The position numbers and the translations under genes are program-made. Under the pieces are notes generated by a model. The model had not been told where the DNA came from, searched no databases, and worked only from the letters and a program-made list of their open reading frames with translations. From assembly GCF_000685155.1 (NCBI RefSeq), contig NZ_JMIY01000001.1, positions 306,493 through 370,492 on the forward strand: a stretch of 64,000 nt of DNA. The letters are read 5' to 3'. Positions 18,107 to 28,263 of the stretch are shown piece after piece. Origin of the DNA: Candidatus Methanoperedens nitratireducens. GTDB taxonomy: Archaea > Halobacteriota > Methanosarcinia > Methanosarcinales > Methanoperedenaceae. Within the stretch, counting starts at the first letter, position 1. Each line of letters begins with the position of its first letter.

Positions 18107-19594
18107 CTAATCTCTTCCAAAGAAGCTTCTCATCATTGGGTGCATCTCCATCATCTGCTGGCTGGCGATGTCCTCATACAGTCGATACATGATACTTACT
18201 GTCAGCAGTAAGCCTGTTCCGCCTGCGCCTCCTACCGTTCCGAGAAGACTGGCTATTAGCGTTAGCAATCCAATGAATGCTCCTCCGATTATCGTCACTC
18301 TGGGGATATACCGCTGCATCACACGCTCAAGCGTGCCGCTACTTCTTCTATAGCCCGGTATCTGCATTCCTGATCTCTGTATCTTCTCAGCTACGCTCTT
18401 TGCACCCATGCCTGTTGTTTCAACCCAGAAAAGGGCAAATACAATACCGCCAATGATTAACATAGCAGCATCGGTCACAACATGAAGCGCGATCTGCCAG
18501 ATCGCTGGCGGCGCAACCTCAAGACCTGTGAACTGGGCTGATACAAGGGAAGGTATCCAGTCATTAGGGCTGTTAATCGGGGAGAGATAATACATAAGAC
18601 CGTTTACAGGTTGTGCATTTACATAATCCCCAAATATCGTAATGTCTCTGCTTGAGAGGATAAGTCCAATCATCTGAATATTTGCCTGGAGTGCCCGCAC
18701 GAGGATCATGGGCAAGACACTGGCATATATCAGTTTCACAGGGAAACGGCCGCGTGCTCCTCTTACCGCAGCATGAGCAAGCGGTATCTCGATTCGTGTA
18801 CTTTCCACATATACTACCATGAGGTAGATGATTATCGTACTCAGAAGCGCCAGAATACCGCCTTTGACCAGTATGAAAAGCAAGCCTGAACTATCGAACC
18901 CTATTGAATCCAGAACACCGGATGATGGATTTAGAATGTGTATCCATTTCGGGATAAGCCCTTCAGGTAATGAATCGCCATCAACATCTCTCCAGTTAAA
19001 CACGCCTGTGACTATCTGCTGTGATACACCCGCAATAATGAACAATCCTACGCCAGAGCCTATGCCCCATTTGGAGACAACCTCATCCATATACAGGATT
19101 AGTATACCTCCAAGGCATATCTGGATGAACAGTAGTAAGGTTATAACACTGACACTTACACCAAGCATGGCAGCAAGCCCTGCATCAGGCATAATAAACC
19201 CGCCAAGGATCTGCGGCAGTGCCTCCAGAACTATCATCACAAAGACAAGAAGTTTCTGCAATCCCTGGAAAATAGCCTGTTGATGCGGATCGGTCATGTC
19301 CATTTTAATGACATTAGCTCCCACAAGTAACTGCAGTACTATTGAGGCCGTTACTATAGGTCCTATTCCAAGAACCATGAGTGAACCTGAAGCGCCTGCA
19401 AAGAATGCACGGTAAAGCTCAAAAAGATCAACCGAATTTGCATCAAGTCCGAATAGAGGTATGTTTGCCAGAACAAAATACAGGATGAGAATGCCTACTG
19501 TCCACCCTAATTTTTTCTTAAAATGTACATGACCCTCAGGTCGTGATACTGCAGGCAGACGATTCAATAAAGGTGCAAGACTTTCAAAAGCCAT
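18107..19594 (-). CDS. secY: Preprotein translocase subunit SecY
   Basis: SecY is the protein-conducting channel of the membrane. The 495-aa sequence has about ten transmembrane helices, the N-terminal amphipathic segment and the plug region after helix 1 (ANIPLFGLDANSVDLFELYRA, in archaeal style). The cytoplasmic loop RGARGRFPVKLIYASVLPMI contacts the ribosome or SRP receptor. Extra loops on the outer side fit archaeal SecY. It is the last gene of the ribosomal operon, five bases after rpl15. adk and cmk, often next in related operons, are absent here. Confidence 0.97.
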   Translation of the reverse strand: MAFESLAPLLNRLPAVSRPEGHVHFKKKLGWTVGILILYFVLANIPLFGLDANSVDLFELYRAFFAGASGSLMVLGIGPIVTASIVLQLLVGANVIKMDMTDPHQQAIFQGLQKLLVFVMIVLEALPQILGGFIMPDAGLAAMLGVSVSVITLLLFIQICLGGILILYMDEVVSKWGIGSGVGLFIIAGVSQQIVTGVFNWRDVDGDSLPEGLIPKWIHILNPSSGVLDSIGFDSSGLLFILVKGGILALLSTIIIYLMVVYVESTRIEIPLAHAAVRGARGRFPVKLIYASVLPMILVRALQANIQMIGLILSSRDITIFGDYVNAQPVNGLMYYLSPINSPNDWIPSLVSAQFTGLEVAPPAIWQIALHVVTDAAMLIIGGIVFALFWVETTGMGAKSVAEKIQRSGMQIPGYRRSSGTLERVMQRYIPRVTIIGGAFIGLLTLIASLLGTVGGAGGTGLLLTVSIMYRLYEDIASQQMMEMHPMMRSFFGRD

Positions 19595-19599
19595 ATTCT

Positions 19600-20055
19600 T
19601 TACTCGGGTTTAGACGCCCCCATTTTCCCAGCCGATCCTATTGCTTCTCCCTCAGCTTCTTCGATCTTCTGTTTAGCAGTGGATGAGAACTCGCCGGCTG
19701 TAACAAAGAGAGCTTTTGTTACCTTTCCGCTGCCAAGCACTTTTTCAATGCCTATATTTGTAAGATCGATATGAAATGCATCATCCCTCTTCTGTGCAAA
19801 TCCATCTGCTACAAGCTGTTCGATGGCCTCATCGATCTCACCTACATTGACTATGACCTTATCTTCAACTACGATTGAAGGTCTCTTGAATCCGTGTTTT
19901 CCAAAACTTAAACCTCGCTGCATTGCTCTAATAGTGTGATGCTTACCAATCCCTGCATTTCCACGTCCGCCGCGGCTACCTCCGCCTCTTCGGTTCTTGT
20001 GCGTACCGCCGCCGCATGTTCTTGATCCTCTGAATTTCTTTGTCTTTTGCTTCAT
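19600..20055 (-). CDS. rpl15: 50S ribosomal protein L15 (uL15)
   Basis: This 151-aa large-subunit protein has the Gly/Arg-rich N terminus of the uL15/L27Ae family ([21 protein letters not shown]), which threads into the rRNA, then the globular C-terminal domain ending near [15 protein letters not shown]. It lies between rpl30 and secY, the usual archaeal order. Five bases separate it from each neighbour. Confidence 0.97.
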   Translation of the reverse strand: MKQKTKKFRGSRTCGGGTHKNRRGGGSRGGRGNAGIGKHHTIRAMQRGLSFGKHGFKRPSIVVEDKVIVNVGEIDEAIEQLVADGFAQKRDDAFHIDLTNIGIEKVLGSGKVTKALFVTAGEFSSTAKQKIEEAEGEAIGSAGKMGASKPE

Positions 20056-20060
20056 TTAAG

Positions 20061-20522
20061 TTACCTCATCTTTTTCAGCAGGGAGTTTATTTCAGTTCCG
20101 TGGAATCCCAGGTCTCCCCCTTCCAGAAATGTTCTTTTGGTACCCCTGAGACCTTTTCTTGCAGGATGCAGCCTGAAGATAGGCTTTAGTCTAGGAACAT
20201 CAGTTATTGATGCATTCGATTCACAAATTGCTTTTGCCAGTTCATCAAATGATTTGAATTTTGTGTTCTCACTCAGGTATTCTTCTGTCAATGGCTTTCT
20301 ACCCTCAAGTTCGCCTCTGTTTTCCAGCATCTGCGCAAGGGCCTCCGGGCTAATAGTACCCCATGCAACATAATCCTTTGCCTTCTGAACCATACCCTGA
20401 TAATTTGGTGTCTCAGGAATAATTACACAGTGGTTTATTCTATCAAGATGCATCATGGTGAGGGTATCCTTTATATCCTGTCTTGTTTTTACTCCACCCC
20501 GAAGTCTTACTACTGCGTACAT
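20061..20522 (-). CDS. rpl30: 50S ribosomal protein L30 (uL30)
   Basis: The 153-aa protein is the archaeal uL30 form, longer than bacterial L30. It starts MYAVVRLRGGVKTRQDIKDTL and contains LTMMHLDRINHCVIIPETP, typical of the family. The C-terminal segment FRLHPARKGLRGTKRTFLEGG is the archaeal/eukaryotic L7-like end. It directly abuts rps5. Confidence 0.97.
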   Translation of the reverse strand: MYAVVRLRGGVKTRQDIKDTLTMMHLDRINHCVIIPETPNYQGMVQKAKDYVAWGTISPEALAQMLENRGELEGRKPLTEEYLSENTKFKSFDELAKAICESNASITDVPRLKPIFRLHPARKGLRGTKRTFLEGGDLGFHGTEINSLLKKMR

Positions 20523-21146
20523 CTATTTCACCTTCATAGTAGTGGTCTTAATGAGTGCGTTAAATGTTGCCTTCGCAAAATTAATTGTTGTTCTCGTCTC
20601 ACCATTTGCTCTTGCCCATACATCTTTTATACCTGCGATCTCAAGCACTTTTTTAGCCGTTCCACCTGAGGCTAATCCAAGTCCCCGCGGAGCTGGTTTA
20701 AGCTCTACCTCTACACTTCCTGCACTGCCTGTTACTTCAAATGGAACCGTATGTCCAAGACCGCAGCCGCATTCCCATGAACCGCAGCCCCTCTTAATAC
20801 CCACGATATTCATTTTGGCATTATCTATTGCTTTTCTGATTGCTATGCCCACCTGAACATCCTTGCCTTCTCCTAAACCGATAAACCCATCTCCATTACC
20901 TACTATTACAGCAGCTCTGAATTTTACCCTTCTCCCCGAGTCTGTCATTCTTTGAACCATGTTTATATCCAGTACCTCATCTCTTATATCTGGAATTAAT
21001 GCATCCACTATTTGAGGCTCCCTTATCGGCAATCCTGATTCAATGGCCTCGCTTATCGTTGTTACCTGTCCCTCCTTGACAAGCTTACCCAACCTTGTCT
21101 GGGGGGCCCATTCTACTCTTTCCTCTTCGAATCCTCTGTCTCTCAT
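20523..21146 (-). CDS. rps5: 30S ribosomal protein S5 (uS5)
   Basis: uS5 helps shape the decoding site and mRNA entry channel. The sequence contains the double-stranded RNA-binding domain ([20 protein letters not shown]) and the conserved [10 protein letters not shown] and [10 protein letters not shown] segments near the C terminus. ATG at 21146 is chosen because AGGTGA overlaps the rpl18 stop just ahead of it; the in-frame GTG at 21155 is part of that binding site. About 207 aa, normal for archaea. Confidence 0.96.
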   Translation of the reverse strand: MRDRGFEEERVEWAPQTRLGKLVKEGQVTTISEAIESGLPIREPQIVDALIPDIRDEVLDINMVQRMTDSGRRVKFRAAVIVGNGDGFIGLGEGKDVQVGIAIRKAIDNAKMNIVGIKRGCGSWECGCGLGHTVPFEVTGSAGSVEVELKPAPRGLGLASGGTAKKVLEIAGIKDVWARANGETRTTINFAKATFNALIKTTTMKVK

Positions 21147-21151
21147 GTCAG

Positions 21152-21670
21152 TCACCTAAATTCGCCTTGAATCTTTTGCTTAGCTGCCTCAAATTGCTCT
21201 TTTATGTTAGTTTTTCTATATCTATCTATGTGCTCACCCATAATCCTGTCTTCTGATGGGAATACCTCTGGATTATGAGGTATATCCAGCCCTGCATCTA
21301 CTGCACCTTTTAGAGCTGCATATAATATACCGCCACCAGTTGTATGATATAACCCCAGATCAAGTATTGCTTCTGTTTGTCCTGTTTTCTTTGCGCGGTA
21401 TCCAAGTAATAATCCGGCCAGGTAGGCTGATGGAATATTTCCAGTCCCCCCTGTATAATCATATTTTTTAAGCTCCACGGTAGTTGCTGAAGCCAGGGTC
21501 ACATCACCTTCCTTTGCAGGCAGTATCAACTGGATAGTTGTATGATTTAGACTTTTTCTAACAACAAGCCGGGGTTTTTTTGATATGAGCAGTTGTTTTC
21601 TTGCCCTGTAATCCGTTTTTCCTTCTCTTGCACGCCTTAATTGTACCCTGTATCTTGGACCTGTAGCCAT
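21152..21670 (-). CDS. rpl18: 50S ribosomal protein L18 (uL18)
   Basis: uL18 binds 5S rRNA in the central protuberance. The 172-aa archaeal form (L5e-related) has [22 protein letters not shown] at its N terminus, followed by the Rossmann-like core with [17 protein letters not shown] and a C-terminal basic helix. It follows rpl19e after two bases, and its stop overlaps the ribosome binding site of rps5. Confidence 0.97.
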   Translation of the reverse strand: MATGPRYRVQLRRAREGKTDYRARKQLLISKKPRLVVRKSLNHTTIQLILPAKEGDVTLASATTVELKKYDYTGGTGNIPSAYLAGLLLGYRAKKTGQTEAILDLGLYHTTGGGILYAALKGAVDAGLDIPHNPEVFPSEDRIMGEHIDRYRKTNIKEQFEAAKQKIQGEFR

Positions 21671-21672
21671 AA

Positions 21673-22125
21673 TCAGACCTCCTTGCCTTTGAGCTGCTCT
21701 ACATGAGACTTCAGGTGTGCCCTGCTTCTAAATTCTCCACCTTTTGCCTTGGCGTATAATCTCCTGTATGTAGATACATCAATAGTATTATTCTCTCTTA
21801 GTTCTCGAAGCTGTTTGCGCAATGCCCTGATCCTCTTCATCCACTGTTCTTTCCTGGGCCTGCGTGCGCCCTTTGCACCATTTCGCGAGCCGTGTCCTTT
21901 CCTGTGCCCGTATGCACGTGCCTCATTAAGCCTGCGCGCTCTTACACGACTTATTCCTATAATAGGCCTTTTGCCGATCTTATCTTCTTCTATTAATCTG
22001 TGGATATCCTCGCGTGTCAGGGCTGCAGCTATATCCTTTGAAGCCTCAGGATCCAGCCATACCCTGTGTACTCCTATATCCATCACCTCTGCAGCCAATC
22101 GTTTCTGGTTAGATAGATCTGTCAT
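21673..22125 (-). CDS. rpl19e: 50S ribosomal protein L19e (eL19)
   Basis: eL19 exists only in archaea and eukaryotes. The 150-aa protein shows [20 protein letters not shown], then the basic [20 protein letters not shown] stretch that penetrates the rRNA, and a long C-terminal helix. It is placed between rpl32e and rpl18 as in other euryarchaeal spc operons. Confidence 0.97.
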   Translation of the reverse strand: MTDLSNQKRLAAEVMDIGVHRVWLDPEASKDIAAALTREDIHRLIEEDKIGKRPIIGISRVRARRLNEARAYGHRKGHGSRNGAKGARRPRKEQWMKRIRALRKQLRELRENNTIDVSTYRRLYAKAKGGEFRSRAHLKSHVEQLKGKEV

Positions 22126-22129
22126 ATGA

Positions 22130-22579
22130 TTATCCCTCCCTTACAGGATTTAAAATCCTCAATCCTAACTCATCGGCTCGCTTCTGAATTAGCATGCGCT
22201 TCCTTGATCCCACGGTATGAGCGATTCTGGCTGCCTGTTTGCCCGCATCCATGGATTCAAGATCATCGGGATTATTCACGATCACTTCTTTAAACCCTGA
22301 TGGGTGAAGTCCCCTTACAAGCGCCGGACTTCCATATCCTGCTTCTACGAGTGCAGGTTTTCCTCTCACTGAATACCTCATCTTATTATGAATACCATCT
22401 GGTCTTCTCCAGTAATCGGCAAGTTTCTTTTTCTTGTGGGAATCAGTCTGTCTGAAGGCTGGTTTTTTGCTTTTTTGTTTCTTTCTGATATCAAGAAGTC
22501 TCTTTGTCTCATCATCCAGAGTTATAGTAATCAATGGAGCCTCTTTATTTTCTATCTGCTTCTCATCTTCCTCGTTCAT
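22130..22579 (-). CDS. rpl32e: 50S ribosomal protein L32e (eL32)
   Basis: This archaeal/eukaryotic large-subunit protein has [19 protein letters not shown] and the conserved [21 protein letters not shown] region. A charged N-terminal extension ([13 protein letters not shown]) precedes the core. The ATG at 22579 is chosen because GGTGAG lies five bases before it and overlaps the rpl6 stop. An upstream in-frame ATG at 22600 would overlap rpl6 by 16 bases. Confidence 0.95.
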   Translation of the reverse strand: MNEEDEKQIENKEAPLITITLDDETKRLLDIRKKQKSKKPAFRQTDSHKKKKLADYWRRPDGIHNKMRYSVRGKPALVEAGYGSPALVRGLHPSGFKEVIVNNPDDLESMDAGKQAARIAHTVGSRKRMLIQKRADELGLRILNPVREG

Positions 22580-22584
22580 GCTTC

Positions 22585-23115
22585 TCACCGCCCTGACCAT
22601 TCGATCAGATATATCCCATCCTGGAATACTCTTGGATCAAACCTTTTTATCTTTGTAGCCTGCTGAATATTAGCTGCTGTCTGTCCCACATCATCTTTGT
22701 TAATACCGTTAATAATCACCTGGTCTCCATTTATTGTGATCTTGGTGTTACCCAGGATATTGGCTTTTCTTGGTTTCTTCTCACCAAGGAAATTACTTAT
22801 TAATAGCTTATCTCCCTGTGTCTTTAGTTGAATTGGAAAATGTGAATAAACCATCTTCATCTTATACTCGAATCCTTTGGTTACTCCTGTGATCATATTC
22901 TTCAGGTGAGACTCAAACGTACCCAGCATTGCAAGCTTCTCTCTTCTTTGTTCATCAGCTTCCACAATGACTTCAGAGTCAGCTTTCCGGATCATAATCC
23001 CCGGATACCAGAGTTCTCTCTGGAGTGATCCAAGTGGACCTGATATCGATACTTTTATATGATCGATAGTGACGTTCACGCCCTGCGGAATCTCTATTGT
23101 TCTATTAGTCTCCAT
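22585..23115 (-). CDS. rpl6: 50S ribosomal protein L6 (uL6)
   Basis: uL6 sits near the factor-binding site of the large subunit and consists of two similar alpha/beta domains. Visible are the N-terminal IEIPQGVNVTIDHIKVSISGPLG and the C-terminal domain around INGDQVIINGINKDDVGQTA, with the usual closing DGIYLIEW. ATG at 23115 follows AGGTGA; the in-frame GTG at 23124 belongs to that site. Confidence 0.96.
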   Translation of the reverse strand: METNRTIEIPQGVNVTIDHIKVSISGPLGSLQRELWYPGIMIRKADSEVIVEADEQRREKLAMLGTFESHLKNMITGVTKGFEYKMKMVYSHFPIQLKTQGDKLLISNFLGEKKPRKANILGNTKITINGDQVIINGINKDDVGQTAANIQQATKIKRFDPRVFQDGIYLIEWSGR

Positions 23116-23124
23116 GATCTTCAC

Positions 23125-23514
23125 CTAATAAACGTACGCGAGTAATTGCCCACCGATACCATGCTCTCTGGCTTCAGAGTGGGTCATAACACCATCTGGT
23201 GTGGTTAAAATAATCGATCCAAAACCCCTTGCAGGTAAGAACCGCTTTTCCCATTTCTCAAATTCAATATATTTAACAGCATGTCGTGGTCTTATTACTC
23301 CGCATCTATTAATTTTTCCTTTAAGCTGTACTTTGAACAGGCCAGATTTTCCATCATCGATGAATTCAAATTCCCCTATATATCCCTTATCCTTCATAAC
23401 TTTTAGTACACTTCCTGTAAGCTTTGAAGCAGGGCTAATCGTACATTCGGGTTTGCCTGTAGTCTCTGCATTTTTTATTGTTGATAATGCATCTGCTAGT
23501 GGATCTAATAACAT
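23125..23514 (-). CDS. rps8: 30S ribosomal protein S8 (uS8)
   Basis: uS8 binds the central domain of 16S rRNA. The protein begins [17 protein letters not shown] and ends with GGQLLAYVY. The conserved EAREHGIGG signature near the C terminus gives high certainty. The ATG at 23514 follows TAGGTGATTTTA; the GTG at 23523 is within the ribosome binding sequence. It is next to rps14 and rpl6 in the standard order. Confidence 0.97.
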   Translation of the reverse strand: MLLDPLADALSTIKNAETTGKPECTISPASKLTGSVLKVMKDKGYIGEFEFIDDGKSGLFKVQLKGKINRCGVIRPRHAVKYIEFEKWEKRFLPARGFGSIILTTPDGVMTHSEAREHGIGGQLLAYVY

Positions 23515-23523
23515 TAAAATCAC

Positions 23524-23676
23524 CTAAGTATATTTCTCAAAGCCCATATTATATGCCATTTCCCGGAAGCACTGCCTGCAGAGGTATATGCCGTACTTTC
23601 GAACAAGCCCCTGTTTTCTGCCGCAGCGTTTACAGGTATTCTCACCTCTTCCGAATTTTTTCTTACTTTTCTCCAT
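23524..23676 (-). CDS. rps14: 30S ribosomal protein S14, zinc-binding type (uS14)
   Basis: This 50-aa gene encodes the zinc-ribbon form of uS14. The four cysteines are in [12 protein letters not shown] and [10 protein letters not shown], two CxxC pairs, followed by the usual GFEKYT end. Its start codon overlaps the rpl5 stop by one base (TAATG), and GGAGGTAA lies four bases before the ATG. It sits between rpl5 and rps8 as in other archaea. Confidence 0.97.
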   Translation of the reverse strand: MEKSKKKFGRGENTCKRCGRKQGLVRKYGIYLCRQCFREMAYNMGFEKYT

Positions 23677-24182
23677 TAAATTACCTCCACGCCGTACTTC
23701 TCTTTTACAAAAGAAATTGCATCTTCCTTTGTCAACCTGTGACTTTGCGGTATTTTATGCCTCTCGATCTTTCTCCTGCTTATCCTGTAGCCAGGTCTTT
23801 TAAGCGCCACGTTAATATCCATACCAAATATTCCTATTGATGGGTCATATTTCATCCCGGGAAAATCGGTGTGCTCCTCAATACCAAATGAGAAATTACC
23901 ATTATCATCGAACTGGGATGCATTCAGTCTATTATCTACTATCTTCAAAGCAGTCTTAATGAACTCACTGGCTCGAGCGCCCCTTAGTGTCACCTTGCAC
24001 CCGATCGGCTCTCTCTTCTTTATTGAGAATGCAGGTATAGTCCTCTTTGCCTGAGCCCTGACTGTTCTTTGTTTAACAATCGTCCCAAGCAGTTTCTCTG
24101 CATTCATCAATCTCTCACCGCTTTCTCCTGTGCCAATATGTACGGTGATCTTATCGATTGAGGGTATTCTCATTGGATCCAT
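23676..24182 (-). CDS. rpl5: 50S ribosomal protein L5 (uL5)
   Basis: uL5 binds 5S rRNA and contacts the P-site tRNA. The 168-aa protein begins [21 protein letters not shown] and has [22 protein letters not shown], both typical of archaeal uL5. The [19 protein letters not shown] segment is the basic C-terminal part. A GGTGA site supports the start. Confidence 0.97.
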   Translation of the reverse strand: MDPMRIPSIDKITVHIGTGESGERLMNAEKLLGTIVKQRTVRAQAKRTIPAFSIKKREPIGCKVTLRGARASEFIKTALKIVDNRLNASQFDDNGNFSFGIEEHTDFPGMKYDPSIGIFGMDINVALKRPGYRISRRKIERHKIPQSHRLTKEDAISFVKEKYGVEVI

Positions 24183-24875
24183 CTAAATCACCTTGATCTC
24201 AGGCGCTGACTCACCTATAATGAATACATAACCTTCAATGGTCTCGAATTCCTTTTCGTTGGATAACACCACCGTATTTGTTCCTGAGCCTCTGACCTTG
24301 CGGATTTGTTTTATCTTCCCGACTTCTCCTGAATGCTCGCCTCCAACAATCATGGCAAGGTTGCCGGATTTATATGGTATATGCTTTATGATCTTCCGGT
24401 CTGGTAAAGATAAGATGACTGTATCAAAGGTCTTATAATCGTTGGATGCAAGTATATTGCTTCCATCATGCAGATTAAGCTGTACTGTCCCTTTTTTTAT
24501 GATTGTTTTATTGTTGATCCTGCATAACTTGACTGCATCAGGGCCTTCTTTATACAGTTTAAACCTGTTATTCGCATCTAACAGAACACGGTAATGCTCA
24601 TTAAGCGCAGGAAGTGATATTATATCGAAAAGACCGGTTGTATATTTATAATCCTTTCTGGCCACGCCATCAACGAGAATTCCACCTTCGTTGATTATTC
24701 TTTTAGCTTCCCTTGCGTTATTAGCGATTTTAAGCATATCCCTGATAACTATAAGCAATGGAACTCCTGTTTCCTTTGAATGAGCACCAGCATTTGTGCC
24801 AACTACCCATGTGTGTGTCTTTCTTGTTATCGGCCAGAATGTTGGAGATGCTATTCTTTTTTGATGTTTTCCCAT
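24183..24875 (-). CDS. rps4e: 30S ribosomal protein S4e (eS4)
   Basis: eS4 is an archaeal/eukaryotic small-subunit protein. The 230-aa sequence has an N-terminal region (MGKHQKRIASPTFWPITRK), an S4-like RNA-binding domain (REAKRIINEGGILVDGVARKD) and a C-terminal KOW-like barrel with GGEHSGEVGKIKQIR. All three expected parts are in order, and the length is standard. Confidence 0.97.
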   Translation of the reverse strand: MGKHQKRIASPTFWPITRKTHTWVVGTNAGAHSKETGVPLLIVIRDMLKIANNAREAKRIINEGGILVDGVARKDYKYTTGLFDIISLPALNEHYRVLLDANNRFKLYKEGPDAVKLCRINNKTIIKKGTVQLNLHDGSNILASNDYKTFDTVILSLPDRKIIKHIPYKSGNLAMIVGGEHSGEVGKIKQIRKVRGSGTNTVVLSNEKEFETIEGYVFIIGESAPEIKVI

Positions 24876-25217
24876 TTAATCACCTAAGCGCCTCTCGTCT
24901 TTGAGTTCTAATTTAGTTATAGTTACTTTTGAGGGATGGATCGGTCTTGGTACCTCAGTGCCATCTGCTTTAGTTACTGTAACACCGTCAACAGTAACCG
25001 TCATTTCCTTAAGATCAACTGCAGCAACCTTTCCCTCTGTACCTTTATAGTCTCCACGCAATACCCTGACAGTATCGCCTGTCCGTACCGGCAAACTCTT
25101 TACTCCGTGTTTTTCTCTAAGCTCGCTGCTTAGCATAGAGCCCATGAATTTATGCCTTGTATGAAGCGGCGCCTGATATCTGGATTTTCTCTGTTTTCTT
25201 GGCTGTGATGATATCAT
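24876..25217 (-). CDS. rpl24: 50S ribosomal protein L24 (uL24)
   Basis: uL24 nucleates assembly of the large subunit. The 113-aa archaeal protein shows [21 protein letters not shown] and the KOW motif [21 protein letters not shown]. It precedes rps4e directly, with no gap between stop and start. Confidence 0.97.
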   Translation of the reverse strand: MISSQPRKQRKSRYQAPLHTRHKFMGSMLSSELREKHGVKSLPVRTGDTVRVLRGDYKGTEGKVAAVDLKEMTVTVDGVTVTKADGTEVPRPIHPSKVTITKLELKDERRLGD

Positions 25218-25224
25218 AACTCAC

Positions 25225-25623
25225 CTACACTATAATTGAGGCTGCAGATGCTATTTTTGTATACCGCTCAGCAGCTTCCCTGGCAACCGGTCCTTTTATC
25301 TCCGTACCTTTCGGTACACCTTCGTCATCAACGATCACGCAGGCATTATCCTCAAATGAGACCCGCAATCCATCAGGCCGCCTGAATTCCTTCTTCTGGC
25401 GTACTATAACAGCTTTGAACATCTGTTTTCTCATTTCAGGCGTTCCTTTCTTAACGCTTACGATAAGGGTATCTCCAACACCGGCTCTGGGCTGTCTGTT
25501 CTTGACACCGCGATATTTTAATACTGAGATCACCTCGACCACACGCGCACCCGTATTATCTGCGCATTCCATTCGAGCCGCTGCATTTATCGAGCGCGGG
25601 ATCTTAGCTTTCATTCCCCTCAT
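25225..25623 (-). CDS. rpl14: 50S ribosomal protein L14 (uL14)
   Basis: uL14 lies at the subunit interface. The sequence has [20 protein letters not shown] and [22 protein letters not shown], typical of the family. The ATG at 25623 has GAGGTG eight bases upstream; an internal ATG at 25614 is a possible alternative. Length (132 aa) is normal. Confidence 0.96.
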   Translation of the reverse strand: MRGMKAKIPRSINAAARMECADNTGARVVEVISVLKYRGVKNRQPRAGVGDTLIVSVKKGTPEMRKQMFKAVIVRQKKEFRRPDGLRVSFEDNACVIVDDEGVPKGTEIKGPVAREAAERYTKIASAASIIV

Positions 25624-25657
25624 AAAGCGACACCTCGCTTTATGTTCATAAAGTTTT

Positions 25658-25981
25658 TCATAAAGCCACCTCTACTACAACATACGATTTTGTCTTGCTG
25701 AGCGGCCTGCATTCGGCTACGGTCACAGTATCGCCCTCTCCAGCATTTATGCACGGCGGATTATGGGCATGTACCTTGGTCTTTCTCTTCTCATATCGCT
25801 CATATTTTGCGATCTTTTTCTCAAATGATCTCTGCACTACCACTGTTTTATCCATTTTGTCGCTGACAACGACTCCGCTGATAACCTGTCCTCTTACAGG
25901 TAGCACTCCATGGAATGGACAGTTTGGATCCGTACATTCTTTTTTTGGTGGCTGAACATCCAGCCCAATATCACGTGCCAT
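25658..25981 (-). CDS. rps17: 30S ribosomal protein S17 (uS17)
   Basis: The 107-aa archaeal uS17 contains [20 protein letters not shown] at the N terminus and the OB-fold core with [20 protein letters not shown], ending with the loop [19 protein letters not shown] 34-base gap separates it from rpl14. It follows the RNase P protein gene as in many euryarchaea. Confidence 0.97.
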   Translation of the reverse strand: MARDIGLDVQPPKKECTDPNCPFHGVLPVRGQVISGVVVSDKMDKTVVVQRSFEKKIAKYERYEKRKTKVHAHNPPCINAGEGDTVTVAECRPLSKTKSYVVVEVAL

Positions 25982-25995
25982 TATGAATACCTCTT

Positions 25996-26307
25996 TTATC
26001 TCCTGAATTTCTTCTTGAATTTTGTCTGAATTCTGTTTTCGGGCTGCGAGAGCAATAATCTTCCATCAACCTTAATTTTTAACGGCAAGTAACGTTTACC
26101 GTTAGAGGATGGAATCGTAAATATGAAAGATGAGGAGGATTTTGGAATCTCCTTCTCCTCTGCATCAGTTTCTATGACCAGTATATTTTTAGTTTCATCT
26201 ATTATTCGTCCCCCTAATCCGATGAGGGATCTATTTGTGCTGTCCACTACCTTGGTATCAAGACCTATGAGTTCATGGTGTATGATATTCTGTGGTGTCA
26301 GCTTCAT
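25996..26307 (-). CDS. rnp1: Ribonuclease P protein component 1 (Rpp29/POP4 type)
   Basis: This small protein is an archaeal subunit of ribonuclease P, which trims the 5' ends of tRNAs. The 103-aa sequence has an Sm-like barrel: [19 protein letters not shown], then [19 protein letters not shown] and a C-terminal basic tail. Its position between rpl29 and rps17 inside the S10-spc operon is characteristic of archaea. The eIF1/SUI1 gene found here in some relatives is absent. Confidence 0.94.
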   Translation of the reverse strand: MKLTPQNIIHHELIGLDTKVVDSTNRSLIGLGGRIIDETKNILVIETDAEEKEIPKSSSSFIFTIPSSNGKRYLPLKIKVDGRLLLSQPENRIQTKFKKKFRR

Positions 26308-26309
26308 TA

Positions 26310-26507
26310 TTATTTTAACTCCTCTTGGATTGTTTTTATCCTGGCGATTGTTCTTCTGATCTCTCTGATTCTGCCCGGATTCTCAGGGGCACCGCCTGCT
26401 GATGCAACCGCACGCTCGCGGATTAGCTCCAGTTTGAGTTTATCCAGCTCCTCCTGCCGTTCGGTAGAGTTCATATTCCTGATCTCATCGTTACGCAGTA
26501 TAGCCAT
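26310..26507 (-). CDS. rpl29: 50S ribosomal protein L29 (uL29)
   Basis: The 65-aa uL29 is a two-helix protein near the exit tunnel. The sequence [20 protein letters not shown] and the end [19 protein letters not shown] match the family. Its ATG overlaps the rps3 stop (ATGA-type), so translation is coupled. Confidence 0.96.
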   Translation of the reverse strand: MAILRNDEIRNMNSTERQEELDKLKLELIRERAVASAGGAPENPGRIREIRRTIARIKTIQEELK

Positions 26508-27391
26508 CAGCTCTCCTCCTTCTTATGTATGCGTGATGCAGGATGCCAGTAGTTATATTCCGGGTGTTTATGTTCCAAGATATTGTCATGCATCCTCTCT
26601 TCAACATCAGTATTCTGGACCTGAGGTTCCTGCACCTCTGAGGATTCAGGCGTTGCCTGTTCTGATGCTATTGCTTCGGGTTTCGCTTCCGCTGGTGCCA
26701 CTGGAGCTTCAGGCTTTGTTTGCACAGTAGCTTCAGCTTTAACAAGTTCCTCAATACCTGCCTGTTTTACCTCTTTTGCCTCTTTTATGCCCTCAGGGAC
26801 CTTTTCAGTCTTAAACCTGCCTGGAAGTTTAATAGTGGGCGGTACTATTCGCACACGGCATCCGATTACACCTAATTTTTTAATTGCAACAGCAAACCCT
26901 TTATCTACCAGTTCCATTGCCGGGTTACCTGCATGGAGTATATTCCCTGCAACGAATTTTTCAGTCCTTTTCCTTGGACCTGTTAGTTTGCCAGAGATAT
27001 CTATCTCACATCCGAGCGCACCAGCCTCCATTATTCTGCGGAGCATGTTGTGGCCTGCTTTCCTGAAGTAAAGCCCGCGTTCTATTGCCGCAGCAAGCCG
27101 TGAGGCCATCATCTGTGCATTCAGTTCAGGAACTTTTACCTCCTGAACATCGATCTGAGGATTATCAATACGGAAAATTGATTCAAGGTCGTGGGTAAGT
27201 CTGTGTATCGTCTTACCACCTTTTCCGATAATCATACCCGGTTTTTCGGCAAATATTGTAATCTGAGTACCCATCGGTGTCCGGTTAATGCTCATGCCGC
27301 CGTAGCCTGCTCTCTCTAACTGCTTGGAGAAGTATTCTGCAATCTGTGCTCTGTCAAGCCCGCTCTTGACGAATTTTTTCTCAACTCCCAT
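26507..27391 (-). CDS. rps3: 30S ribosomal protein S3 (uS3) with long C-terminal tail
   Basis: uS3 guides mRNA at the entry tunnel. The KH domain ([20 protein letters not shown]) and the C-terminal globular domain ([20 protein letters not shown]) are present. After residue about 205 the protein carries a low-complexity tail of about 90 residues rich in Ala, Pro, Glu and Val, and ending in His/Lys. Archaeal uS3 often has such a tail; here it is at the long end, giving 294 aa. Function of the tail is unknown. Confidence 0.96.
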   Translation of the reverse strand: MGVEKKFVKSGLDRAQIAEYFSKQLERAGYGGMSINRTPMGTQITIFAEKPGMIIGKGGKTIHRLTHDLESIFRIDNPQIDVQEVKVPELNAQMMASRLAAAIERGLYFRKAGHNMLRRIMEAGALGCEIDISGKLTGPRKRTEKFVAGNILHAGNPAMELVDKGFAVAIKKLGVIGCRVRIVPPTIKLPGRFKTEKVPEGIKEAKEVKQAGIEELVKAEATVQTKPEAPVAPAEAKPEAIASEQATPESSEVQEPQVQNTDVEERMHDNILEHKHPEYNYWHPASRIHKKEES

Positions 27392-27837
27392 TACTGTCCC
27401 TCCAGTATCATCTCAATACTAACCGTTTCATGATTCTTTGGTGTTGCTCTGCCCTGTGCTCTTGGGAATGCTCCCCTGAAGGTATGGCCTTTATTTGTAG
27501 TAATATGCGAGATTCTCATGTTCTCAGAATCAAGGCCTTTATATCTGGCATTATTCTCAGCATTCTGTAATACCCTGAGAAATTCTCTTGCTGCCTTCTG
27601 CGGGTATCTTCCAGCACACATACCTCTTTTATGTGGAACGTTTCTTCTGTATCTTTTATAAGGTACAGCCTGTTTCAGCACAGCCACACCCCCAAGAAAT
27701 CCTCTTGCAGTATCTACTGTCATACCTCTTATTGCTGATGATATCTCATGCGCATGTTTTCTTGATATATGAAGCTCTTTACCGATCGCCTTTGAGGTTT
27801 TCTCAGGATCTGGTTTAATCGAGTAGTTTAATTTCAT
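27391..27837 (-). CDS. rpl22: 50S ribosomal protein L22 (uL22)
   Basis: uL22 lines the exit tunnel. The sequence has the archaeal form: [20 protein letters not shown], the hairpin region and the C-terminal [21 protein letters not shown] segment that reaches the tunnel. ATG at 27837 is preceded by GTGAT from the rps19 end; the GTG at 27846 is in the same frame but is part of that site. Confidence 0.96.
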   Translation of the reverse strand: MKLNYSIKPDPEKTSKAIGKELHISRKHAHEISSAIRGMTVDTARGFLGGVAVLKQAVPYKRYRRNVPHKRGMCAGRYPQKAAREFLRVLQNAENNARYKGLDSENMRISHITTNKGHTFRGAFPRAQGRATPKNHETVSIEMILEGQ

Positions 27838-27842
27838 GTGTA

Positions 27843-28256
27843 TCACTTCAGTGGAATGAATTTGCTTGATCTTGTGGCTCCTACACCTGCCGCGCCATGG
27901 GAAACTCTCTTACGTGTCATGACGAACTCTCCGAAATAATGACCTAACATCTCAGGTATCATCTCTATCGGGGTAAACTCCTTACCACTATGGATAGCGA
28001 TCTTCATACCCAGCATCTCAGGCAGGACTATCATATCCCGCAGATGTGTCCTGATATTCGGATCGCTGGATCTAACTTTATGTAATAATTTTTTATGTTG
28101 TTCAGAGAACCCCCGCTGTATAGTACGGCGCTGCCTTGCAGGTACAAGCAGTGCAAACTCCTCAAGACTTAACCTTTTGAGCTCCTCTAACGACTTCCCA
28201 TGATATGTGAATTCGCCCTTTCTTTTGGGTAATTTTGATAATGTTTTCTTTGCCAT
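27843..28256 (-). CDS. rps19: 30S ribosomal protein S19 (uS19)
   Basis: uS19 sits in the head of the small subunit. The 137-aa archaeal protein includes [20 protein letters not shown] and the conserved signature near the C terminus, [18 protein letters not shown]. Its end overlaps the ribosome binding region of rpl22. Confidence 0.97.
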   Translation of the reverse strand: MAKKTLSKLPKRKGEFTYHGKSLEELKRLSLEEFALLVPARQRRTIQRGFSEQHKKLLHKVRSSDPNIRTHLRDMIVLPEMLGMKIAIHSGKEFTPIEMIPEMLGHYFGEFVMTRKRVSHGAAGVGATRSSKFIPLK

Positions 28257-28263
28257 ATACTGC